A stretch of DNA of 64,000 bases from Methanoregula sp. (GTDB lineage: Archaea > Halobacteriota > Methanomicrobia > Methanomicrobiales > Methanospirillaceae), in contig JBAZQB010000002.1 of NCBI GenBank assembly GCA_041645435.1, positions 1 through 64,000 of the forward strand, given 5' to 3'. Position numbers and translations under genes: made by a program. Below are positions 43,517 through 51,509 of the stretch, piece by piece (the first letter of the stretch is position 1; each line of letters starts with the position of its first letter). A model generated the notes under the pieces. It did not search any database. It saw only the letters and a list, made by a program, of their open reading frames with translations, and was not told the origin of the DNA.

Positions 43517-44259
43517 TATTCATCGCCTTTCTTGATGGTGTTATTGATGGGAAAGAGCATCTGGTTTGCCTGCATCAGCGACTCAAAGGTTCCGGCATCC
43601 GTCCATTCACCCTCAATGATATCGTAAGTCATTGCAGCATGTTCCACGTACCAGTTGTTGACAGATGTGATCTCAAGTTCACCACGTTCATAGGGGACGA
43701 TACTCTGGATTACATCAAACCCATGATGATCATACATATAGACACCGATTACCGCATAATCGCTTTTTGGGGTCTCCGGTTTTTCTTCGATCTGCTTGAT
43801 CATTTTGTTCCGTTCATCCAGCGCTGCAACACCGAATCGTTCCGGATCTCCAACGCGCTTCAGCAGAACTTTCGCACCGGCAGGTTGTTTCTTGAAAGCA
43901 TCCACATATTTCCGGATGCTATGCGTGAGGATATTATCTCCAAGAATGACGACCAGTCTGTCTCCATTTGCAAATACTTTTGCGAGAGCAAGGGCATCAG
44001 CAATTCCCCCTGCTTTCTTCTGCACCCTGAAAGTAAAATTACAGTCAAAATCTGAACCCCTCCCAAGCAGCCGGACAATTTCCCCCATGTGATCTTTTCC
44101 GGTAACAACAAGGATATCGGTAATTCCCGCAGAGAGCAATTGCCGGATGGGATTGAAGATCATCGGCTCTTTTCCCCCCGGTAACAGGTGCTTGTTCGTT
44201 ACTTTAGTGAGGGGATATAACCTGGTGCCGGTACCTCCTGCGAGTATAACCCCTTTCAT
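43516..44259 (-). CDS. rfbA: glucose-1-phosphate thymidylyltransferase
   Basis: A 247-residue nucleotidyltransferase. The GGTGTRLYPLT signature is at residues 8-18, the metal-binding aspartate in VILGDNIL, and EEKPETPKSDYAVIGVYMYD is the product-binding region. It makes dTDP-glucose from dTTP and glucose 1-phosphate. It is the short archaeal/bacterial form without the C-terminal allosteric extension. Set between the zinc-ribbon methyltransferase and wecE in one operon. Confidence 0.87.
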   Translation of the reverse strand: MKGVILAGGTGTRLYPLTKVTNKHLLPGGKEPMIFNPIRQLLSAGITDILVVTGKDHMGEIVRLLGRGSDFDCNFTFRVQKKAGGIADALALAKVFANGDRLVVILGDNILTHSIRKYVDAFKKQPAGAKVLLKRVGDPERFGVAALDERNKMIKQIEEKPETPKSDYAVIGVYMYDHHGFDVIQSIVPYERGELEITSVNNWYVEHAAMTYDIIEGEWTDAGTFESLMQANQMLFPINNTIKKGDE

Positions 44260-44263
44260 AAAA

Positions 44264-45163
44264 TTACATCTCCTTTACGGCAACACAAAGCAGACTGCTG
44301 CCAAATGGCAATGTGACTGAACGGATAAGGGGCACTTCCAAACTGAAAATAAGAAAAAAAATGGAATTAATAATTACATTGGGCTGCAATTCACTCATGG
44401 CTTCTTTTTGAATCCGTTTTTTCATATCCTCATCATTTATGTTTCCTGTTCGTAATGAGAATTTTCGTGAGAGAAGAATGAACGGATAGAGAAGTGTCAT
44501 AAAATAACTCATTTTTATCACCGTAAATCCATTACCTTCAACTTTTGCTCGTAATTCCTGCAGTGAGTATCTTCGCTTGTGTTCCGCATAGATGTCCATC
44601 GCAGACCACAAACGCTTGTCAGCAGGAACCGTAATAAAGAGAGTGCCACCCGGTATAAGGGCATCATGCACATTTTTCAGGATGGTTTCATCATCCTCGA
44701 TATGCTCAAGGACATCAAATGCACAAATGCCATCGAATTCTTCAATAAACAGCCGGTCCGAGAGATTATATTGGTAGTAGAGATCTCCGGCATCCCTCTC
44801 TTTACAGAATCGCAGCGCATCAAAAAACAAATCTGCACATTCAATACTATATCCTATTTTTTTCAGATATCGTGACACATATCCATTTCCGCATCCCACT
44901 TCAAGGATACGTGATTGTGGAGATAAATATCGGGTAATTGCATCCCCGATTATTTTGTTCCGGACCCTGAACCAGAAATTTTTATCTTCTGACTGATACA
45001 GAATTTTAAAAACATTATCGGGAAAGTACGGTTCTTCATGCAGCGTATCACTAGCAAATTGAATAATCCCCTGTTTATCCGGATAGGTTTTCCCACAATT
45101 TTGGCAGGAATACTGCATAGAATCATTCAACAATGGATTTTTACACTTGGGGCAGAGAAGCAA
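44264..45163 (-). CDS. zinc-ribbon class I methyltransferase
   Basis: 299 residues. Four Cys in LLCPKCKNPLLNDSMQYSCQ and NCGKTYP form a Trm112-like N-terminal ribbon. The SAM domain has RILEVGCGNGYVSRYL, ICAFDVLEHIEDDETILKNV and GGTLFITVPA. A C-terminal hydrophobic stretch (FMTLLYPFILLSRK and IINSIFFLIFSLEVPLI) suggests membrane association. It sits between rfbB and rfbA in the operon (gaps of 6 and 4 bases), so it probably methylates a lipid-linked or nucleotide sugar of this pathway. Confidence 0.82.
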   Translation of the reverse strand: MLLCPKCKNPLLNDSMQYSCQNCGKTYPDKQGIIQFASDTLHEEPYFPDNVFKILYQSEDKNFWFRVRNKIIGDAITRYLSPQSRILEVGCGNGYVSRYLKKIGYSIECADLFFDALRFCKERDAGDLYYQYNLSDRLFIEEFDGICAFDVLEHIEDDETILKNVHDALIPGGTLFITVPADKRLWSAMDIYAEHKRRYSLQELRAKVEGNGFTVIKMSYFMTLLYPFILLSRKFSLRTGNINDEDMKKRIQKEAMSELQPNVIINSIFFLIFSLEVPLIRSVTLPFGSSLLCVAVKEM

Positions 45164-45169
45164 GGAAAA

Positions 45170-46210
45170 TCACTCCGGAGATTTGTTGCCATAAACCTTC
45201 TGGTAATATGCGAGGTAGTCTTTTTTAATTATTGAATCAAGCCATTCAGGATTATCGAGATACCAGCGGATAGTATTTTTCAATCCTTGTTCAAAGGGAA
45301 TTGATGGTTTCCAATGCAGTTCTTTTTGGATCTTTGTCGAATCAAGCGCATACCGACGGTCATGTCCTTTACGGTCTTCAACATAGGAAATCAGTGCTTC
45401 TGAAACCTCTAAATCCGGGCGCAAATCTGCAAGATGCTGAATGATCAATTTCACAATCTCAATATTTGATCGCTCGTTATACGCACCGACATTGTAGATT
45501 TCACCAGCAACTCCTTTGTGAAGTACCAGATCAATTGCAGAACAATGATCCTCTACATGGATCCAGTCCCGGACATTGAGTCCATCCCCATATACCGGAA
45601 TTGTTTTCCCGCTCAGGCAGTTGAGAATCGTAAGGGGAATTAATTTCTCCGGAAACTGAGACGAACCATAATTGTTCGAACACCGGGTGATATTGATCTG
45701 CAGATTGAATGTGTGGAAATATGCCTGCGTCAGCAAATCGGCGCTGGCTTTACTCGCGGAGTACGGGCTGCGGGGATCAAGCGGTGTGGTTTCTTTGAAC
45801 ATGCCCGTTTTTCCAAGCGATCCATATACTTCATCCGTGGATATCTGGAGGTATTTTTTTATTCCCTGCTGTAATGAAACCTGTAATAAGTTCTGGACAC
45901 CCAAAACATTTGACTTTACAAAAATATTTGGATGAAGTATACTTCTGTCAACATGCGTTTCTGCGGCAAAATTGACTACATAATCTGGCTGGAACTGGTC
46001 GAACACAGTTTCTATTTTTTTTATTTTACAAATATCTCCTTTGACAAAAGAGTATCGGGGATCATTTTCGATATCGGATAGATTATTGAGATTTCCTGCA
46101 TAGGTCAGGTTATCAAAATTGAGAATCTTAATGTCTTGATAATGTGTTAACAGATACCGGATGAAGTTGCTACCGATGAAGCCGGCACCACCGGTTAAAA
46201 AATATTTCAT
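45170..46210 (-). CDS. rfbB: dTDP-glucose 4,6-dehydratase
   Basis: A 346-residue extended SDR enzyme. GGAGFIGS at residues 7-14 binds NAD, STDEVYG at 124-130 carries the catalytic Asp/Glu pair, and Tyr150 and Lys154 in SPYSASKAS complete the active site. It converts dTDP-glucose to dTDP-4-keto-6-deoxyglucose. It is the first gene of an operon rfbB - methyltransferase - rfbA - wecE - (wecD-like). The downstream enzymes steer the product to an amino sugar rather than to rhamnose, since no rmlC or rmlD is present here. Confidence 0.9.
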   Translation of the reverse strand: MKYFLTGGAGFIGSNFIRYLLTHYQDIKILNFDNLTYAGNLNNLSDIENDPRYSFVKGDICKIKKIETVFDQFQPDYVVNFAAETHVDRSILHPNIFVKSNVLGVQNLLQVSLQQGIKKYLQISTDEVYGSLGKTGMFKETTPLDPRSPYSASKASADLLTQAYFHTFNLQINITRCSNNYGSSQFPEKLIPLTILNCLSGKTIPVYGDGLNVRDWIHVEDHCSAIDLVLHKGVAGEIYNVGAYNERSNIEIVKLIIQHLADLRPDLEVSEALISYVEDRKGHDRRYALDSTKIQKELHWKPSIPFEQGLKNTIRWYLDNPEWLDSIIKKDYLAYYQKVYGNKSPE

Positions 46211-46458
46211 TGTATTCCATTTGGTTTATAGTTAAATTAAAGATGTTACTGTTCAACCTTATGGTCCCCTTCAACAGAAAGGTAGTGTTCCAAGAAACAA
46301 CTGGTAATGGAAATACTTTCAATATGTGGGCTTTTTGCAATGGCAGGGGCAATTGCTCAACGAATTTCATCCAGATCTTTTGAAATGGATTATCAGCGAT
46401 TTCATGGGACACTATCTAAGCTTCATAGTTTATATTAGTGCAGTGAGAAACGAGGAAA

Positions 46459-46590
46459 TCAATTTATACCTGAAAAAAACATCCGACATCTCCGTATCGT
46501 AATGCTGGCCATATCCGATCCGTCTTGTCCCGTAATTCCGGGGATAAATGCCTTTTTACCAAGTTCCGTAGTATGGATACTATAGATGTT
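46459..46590 (-). pseudogene. possible relic of GDP-mannose 4,6-dehydratase (gmd)
   Basis: A short minus-strand frame reads LGKKAFIPGITGQDGSDMA before drifting into unrelated residues and a stop at 46459. GITGQDGS with the preceding strand is the diagnostic NAD-binding start of gmd. There is no start codon or continuation, so only a decayed N-terminus remains. The match is short and could be fortuitous. Confidence 0.3.
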
Positions 46591-46774
46591 TTAGGAACCA
46601 TCTTTGGGCCGGGAACCATCCGTTCGTTATACCGTGTCGGAATCCGGTGTAACCTGATTCCATACCTGTTGGTTCAAGCGTGTCAGTCTGGTTTCGCTTG
46701 TCGCGAATTACGACCCTTTCGATGATTCAGCGTTTGCTTCTCAATGACATCCTTTCTCTGGCAGATTGACCGGG

Positions 46775-46939
46775 TCAGACTTCCGGTTTTTTCCACGTTG
46801 TCCCGCAGGCTTCACACGAATCCGTTACCAGAAACGTATGCTGCGGTAGATATATCCCGAACGAATGGGATAGCATTGCGCAATCCATAGTACAGCCTCC
46901 TGTCGCACTCTGACATTCAGCATAGCTTTTTTCATGCAC
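46775..46939 (-). CDS. 54-residue Cys-rich protein or gene fragment
   Basis: From GTG 46937-46939 to TGA 46775-46777 the frame contains ECQSATGGC, TMDC and a C-terminal CEACGTTWKKPEV, five cysteines suggestive of a small zinc site. The frame stays open upstream (PKENSFGI) until it runs into the end of the IS1595-like element at 46962, so it may be the 3' remainder of a longer gene cut by that insertion. No Shine-Dalgarno site is seen. Confidence 0.35.
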   Translation of the reverse strand: MHEKSYAECQSATGGCTMDCAMLSHSFGIYLPQHTFLVTDSCEACGTTWKKPEV

Positions 46940-46961
46940 GATCCCGAAAGAATTTTCTTTT

Positions 46962-47813
46962 GGGTAATATGCTATTTAACACCTAAATCAAAGAAGGATT
47001 TACGGAGTACAAAATGGCAAAAATTGCATGTCCAAAATGCAATTTAAAAAGTTATACAAGCTGAAGAGCATAAAGAGACGTTGTGCGCGATGCAGATATG
47101 AATTCATTCCTCATAAATTACCATTGACTTTTTCACGACATGAATGGAAAGAAATCATTCATCTGTTTCTCATAAAACAGAGTTCGAACTCGATAAACGA
47201 ATAAACAGGGTTCGAACAACGACGAGTACTCTGTGCATTACCTAAGATTCGATTTGTTATGACGGGAGACATTCCCGAGATCTTCTCTGGTACCGTTGAA
47301 GTGGATGAAACCCATATCGGAGGTCAATAGAAAAACAAACGGAAAACGATCCGTGATGAGGGAACAAAACGAGGACGAGGAACCAAGAAACAACCGGTAT
47401 TCGGAATCCTTTGTCGCAACGGTATGGTTTGGGCCGAAGCTGTCGATAACGTTGAATCTGATACCCTTCAACCACATATCTCACAAAAAGTATCAATGGG
47501 CTCTATCGTTTGTTCCGATATCTGGAAAGCTTACACCGGCATAGCTGCCCGAGGATATGTTTATCGTCTCGTTAATCACTGAGAGAAACGGTGCTCCGAT
47601 GGAAAAGGAAATCATATCAATGGGTTGGAAGGATTTTGGGGTTACCTGAAACGTAAACTTGCATCGAAAGGGGGAGTTCGAAGAGAGAGATTGCATCTCT
47701 TCTTAGGAGAGTATGTATGGAGATACAATCATCGGTCGGATCCAGAAGGGATAAAAACGCAGAGAATCATTCAGTTGTTAGAGAAAATTAGATGTTAAAC
47801 TGGTAGTTTACCC
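46962..47813 (+). mobile_element. IS1595-like insertion relic, 852 bp
   Basis: The ends are imperfect inverted repeats: GGGTAATATGCTATTTAACA at 46962 and, reversed, GGGTAAACTACCAGTTTAAC from 47813. They flank a broken ISXO2-type transposase. No target-site duplication is clear. Confidence 0.65.
47014..47798 (+). pseudogene. IS1595/ISXO2-type transposase, multiply broken
   Basis: It opens MAKIACPKCNLK, then after a frameshift a second CxxC (RRCARCRYEF), the usual N-terminal zinc ribbon. The core GTVEVDETHIGG, KKQPVFGILCRNG and GSIVCSDIWKAYTGI carries the DDE-type acidic residues. Stop codons follow at INE-stop, GGQ-stop and VNH-stop, and the C-terminus is out of frame, so it is inactive. The family is called from VDETxxGG. 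Confidence 0.75.
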
Positions 47814-47851
47814 TAATTTTTATTCGGATGATTAAACCTTGTTTTTATTAA

Positions 47852-48759
47852 TTACTTTTTTGTAGAATGCTGTATCATGAGCTGCACTACCGAGTTGAGA
47901 ATAAGTGCCATATTGATCAACAACAACCCGGAAACAAGAGCAACTGCACCAATTGCCGTATATGATAAATAGACTGCTTTATTCACTGCAAATTCTGTAA
48001 ATGCCCAAAAGGCAAAGTAAAGGCCGATCACGAGCAGGATAAATCCGGGAATCCCAAAGGTCACTAAGGGTCTCCTGTATCCAATAATCCCGACAAGGTT
48101 GCTGAGAACCGCTAAACCATGACTGAAAAAATTTGTTTTATGTTTATGCGGAACTTCATAATTCACACTTATCGGGACTTCAACTATTCTGAAACCACGG
48201 TCCGATAAATACGAGATCATCACTGATTCGATATCATATCCTGATGATTCTATCGTAAAACTGTTCAGAGCTTTTGCATTCAAAGCGCGGAACCCTGACT
48301 GCGAGTCAGTGGCTTTATATGATGATGCAAATTTTGTAAATGTATCAAGTGTTTTCTGACCGATCTTGCGATAAAAAGGGATACTGTTCTCTTCTATGAG
48401 AAATCGTGATCCTATGACAAAGTCTGCTTCATCTTTAATAATCGGCGCTATTATACTCGGGATCTCTTCCGGGTGATGTTGCCCGTCTGCATCGAGCATA
48501 ACAACAATATCTGCATTCAGCTGGCGCGCCCGGTCAAACCCTCGCATTACCGCATATGCCTTTCCATGGTTTTTCGAAAGACGAATGACTTCTGCCTCTG
48601 CATGGCCTGCAATAATACTGGTCATATCCCGAGAACCGTCATCAATAACAATGACTGTATTGACAAACTGCCGGGTCCGGATTACCACACTCCCAATCGC
48701 TATTTCTTCGTTATATGCGGGGATGACCGCAATGACATTTTTCCCGGATCCTTTTTCAT
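47852..48759 (-). pseudogene. GT2 glycosyltransferase with a frameshift near its start
   Basis: The body (VIVIDDGSRDMTSII, VVMLDADGQHHPEEI, two C-terminal helices) is a DPM1/GtrB-like GT2. The N-terminal strand NVIAVIPAYNEE is present upstream of the first usable GTG, but in a frame with no ATG, GTG or TTG. The ATG at 48757-48759 (MKKDPGK) runs into it only if one A is added to the five-A run at 48738-48742. A single-base deletion best explains this. If the GTG at 48686-48688 were used, the nucleotide-binding strand would be lost. Confidence 0.7.
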
Positions 48760-49010
48760 CTAAATCGGGATATTCGTTTGAATGAGTCGTAATAATCCCA
48801 CTACTATTAAAATTTTCAATTTATTTATCTATCTGTTTTTTGTTTTACAATGCATTTCAAATGTCTTTAGGGACTGAATTAATCTGACCCGGAATAGTAT
48901 ATGGAAATCTTCTTTTCGATATTATGTGAGTAAAAAAACAATTATCGATGAGTTTATTGAATGTGGCACCGATTTATTTTACATCATAAAAAATCTCTTG
49001 AGGATAAACC

Positions 49011-50189
49011 ATGGAAACACGATCCGGCACTACCCTTTCCTTTGATGTATCGGTAGTACTGCCCGCACTGGATGAAGAACTCACCATAAGGGAATGCATA
49101 AAAAAAATCCTGATTGTGTTCCATGACCATGCAATCAACGGAGAGATCATTGTAGTGGATTCGTCTTCCGACAATACTGCAACGATTGCACAATCCCTTG
49201 GTGCGCGAGTGATAAAACCCGGAAAAAACGGTTATGGTAATGCATACCTCTACGGATTTAAACACGCTCAGGGTCGCTACATAGTCCTCGGTGATGCTGA
49301 TAACACCTATGATTTTTCCGAGATCCCAAAACTCCTTGCTCCGCTAAAAACCGGTGCAGATTTTGTGATCGGATCGCGGTTCAAAGGAACAATTCATAAA
49401 GGTGCGATGACCCCTCTCCACCGGTATCTTGGCAATCCCGTCCTGACATGGATGGTAAATACCATCTTCCATACCCGGTTCACGGATACCCATAGTGGTT
49501 TTCGCGCGATCACCCGCGAAGCACTTGACCGGTTGCCGATCACAACCGGCGGCATGGAATTTGCCTCAGAGATGCTTGTCATGGCATCAAAAGAGCAGCT
49601 GAACATTGTGGAAGTGCCCATCGATTATTATCCCCGGCTAACTCCTTCAAAACTGCACAGTTTTGCCGATGGCTGGCGACATATCCGGTTTGTCCTGCTC
49701 ATGAAGCCTTTGCCCTTTGTGGCAATTCCCGGACTCATATTTTCCCTGGTGGGTGTTCTGCTGATGACATTTTTTTATCTCCAGGGCGATGTGGAATCAT
49801 CCCACCTTCATACCTTCATTCTTGGGGCCATCATGATCATGGGCGGTCTCCAGTTTGTGCTCACGGGTTTTTTAATGAAGACCTATTCTGTTATCCATGG
49901 TTACGAGAACAACACGGGGATTTTTGAACGTATTATGACTTACAGCAATCTCGAAAAGTTTCTTATGCTGGGATCTTTATTGCTGTTCATCGGAGCACTC
50001 ATTGGACTCAATATCCTTATCCACTGGATAGCGGTGGATTTTGGCGTCCTTTCCGAGATCTCCACAGCAATCATTTCATTGGTACTGATCATCAGCGGTC
50101 TCCAGATCGTTCTCTTCGCCGTCTTCCAGAGTATGATGCTCTTAAACGAAAACAACAATCATAACAAGGATATTCAGGACGCCGTATAG
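49011..50189 (+). CDS. GT2 polyprenyl-phosphate glycosyltransferase (DPM1-like) with extra membrane domain
   Basis: 392 residues. The GT-A domain has VSVVLPALDEELTI, IIVVDSSSDNTATIA and the DxD-type GDADNTYDF, then the THSGFRAI loop. Four C-terminal helices follow, with LPFVAIPGLIFSLVGVLLM first. It resembles AglJ/DPM1 enzymes that charge dolichyl phosphate with the first sugar in archaeal N-glycosylation. GAGGAT precedes the ATG. It is divergent from the broken GT2 and upstream of a GT4 gene, 3.9 kb from aglB. Confidence 0.85.
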   Translation: METRSGTTLSFDVSVVLPALDEELTIRECIKKILIVFHDHAINGEIIVVDSSSDNTATIAQSLGARVIKPGKNGYGNAYLYGFKHAQGRYIVLGDADNTYDFSEIPKLLAPLKTGADFVIGSRFKGTIHKGAMTPLHRYLGNPVLTWMVNTIFHTRFTDTHSGFRAITREALDRLPITTGGMEFASEMLVMASKEQLNIVEVPIDYYPRLTPSKLHSFADGWRHIRFVLLMKPLPFVAIPGLIFSLVGVLLMTFFYLQGDVESSHLHTFILGAIMIMGGLQFVLTGFLMKTYSVIHGYENNTGIFERIMTYSNLEKFLMLGSLLLFIGALIGLNILIHWIAVDFGVLSEISTAIISLVLIISGLQIVLFAVFQSMMLLNENNNHNKDIQDAV

Positions 50190-50329
50190 TATGAACGGAA
50201 TTTATGAGAATTTTGCGTAACGATCTGATGTCTCTTCCTCTCCAGGGTATGGACCAAACAACCATGAGCGATAAGTGCGGCTGGGTGCATGGTGTACATA
50301 AGAATTACATCCAACCTTAGGTTTCCACG

Positions 50330-51463
50330 ATGAAGATTGCCATCATCTACGATGTTATCTACCCGTACGTGAAAGGGGGTGTGGAAAAACGTGTGTGGGA
50401 ACTGGCGGTCCGCCTTTCCCATAGCGGACACGATGTCCACCTGTATGGCATGAAGTTCTGGGATGGCAACGACATTGTCAAACGTGAAGGTGTTACCCTT
50501 CACGGTGTCTGCCCGGCACAAAACCTTTACTCCCAAGGGAGAAGAACGGTCCGGGAAGCGATCTCCTTTGGCATTGCTTTATTTTTCCGGCTGCGTCAGG
50601 AAAACTATGATATTATCGACTGCCAGCAGTTCCCCTATTTTTCCTGTATAGCGGCAAAATGCAGTATAGTCTTTAAAAAAACGCCTCTTGTGATTACCTG
50701 GCATGAAGTCTGGGGCGATTACTGGTACACGTATCTTGGCATTGCAGGGATCTTTGGGAAATGCATTGAGTGGTGGGTATCCCGGCTCACGCCCGCGACG
50801 GTTGCCGTTTCAGCAACCACGGCAAAAAATCTCATGACGTTAAACGGCCAGAAAAACATCCGCATCATCCAGAATGGTGTTGACCTGAAACGAATAAATT
50901 CGATTCTGCCGCACGATGAAACTTCAGATATCATCTTTGTCGGCCGTTTGATCCGGGAAAAAAATGTGGACCTTCTTGTCCGTGCGATGGGCATCCTCTC
51001 ACACGAAAACAAAAAGTATCAATTGCTGATCATAGGCGATGGGCCGGAACGTGAAACCATTGAACGGCTCATCCATGAACTCTCGATCGAATCCCATGTG
51101 CGTATGACAGGATTCCTGGACGATCATGACGAGATCATCGCCCGGATGAAATCTGCAAAAATATGTGTACTGCCATCAACGCGGGAAGGATTTGGTATCG
51201 CGGCGCTTGAAGCGCTGGCATGCGGGTTGCCGGTTGTTACGGTGGATCATAAGGCAAACGCAATACGGGATCTCATCACCGAGCAGAATGGCTGCTTATG
51301 CCTGCTCTCTGAAGAAGATCTTGCCGATAAAATTTCCAGAACGATGGCACAGCATAAGGAAATGAAAAATGCCTGTATCGCATCTGCGGAAACCTTTGAT
51401 TGGGATCATATTGCCTCAGACGTTGAGAACTACTACCAATCAGTAATTGATTTCCGTCGTTAA
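50330..51463 (+). CDS. glycosyltransferase family 4
   Basis: 377 residues. The N-terminal loop YPYVKGGVEKRVWELAVRLS is the GT4 acceptor-side glycine loop, and ITWHEVWGDYW follows. The C-terminal donor domain has DIIFVGRLIREKNVDLLVRA, LLIIGDGPERE and PSTREGFGIAALEALACGLP, a full E-x7-E motif. It is probably a hexosyltransferase extending a dolichol-linked glycan. AGGT lies before the ATG. It is convergent with aglB, 46 bases away. Confidence 0.88.
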   Translation: MKIAIIYDVIYPYVKGGVEKRVWELAVRLSHSGHDVHLYGMKFWDGNDIVKREGVTLHGVCPAQNLYSQGRRTVREAISFGIALFFRLRQENYDIIDCQQFPYFSCIAAKCSIVFKKTPLVITWHEVWGDYWYTYLGIAGIFGKCIEWWVSRLTPATVAVSATTAKNLMTLNGQKNIRIIQNGVDLKRINSILPHDETSDIIFVGRLIREKNVDLLVRAMGILSHENKKYQLLIIGDGPERETIERLIHELSIESHVRMTGFLDDHDEIIARMKSAKICVLPSTREGFGIAALEALACGLPVVTVDHKANAIRDLITEQNGCLCLLSEEDLADKISRTMAQHKEMKNACIASAETFDWDHIASDVENYYQSVIDFRR

Positions 51464-51509
51464 CCATAAAAAAGCGATTAAAAAAAGGGTGACCCAACAG
51501 GATGACTCC

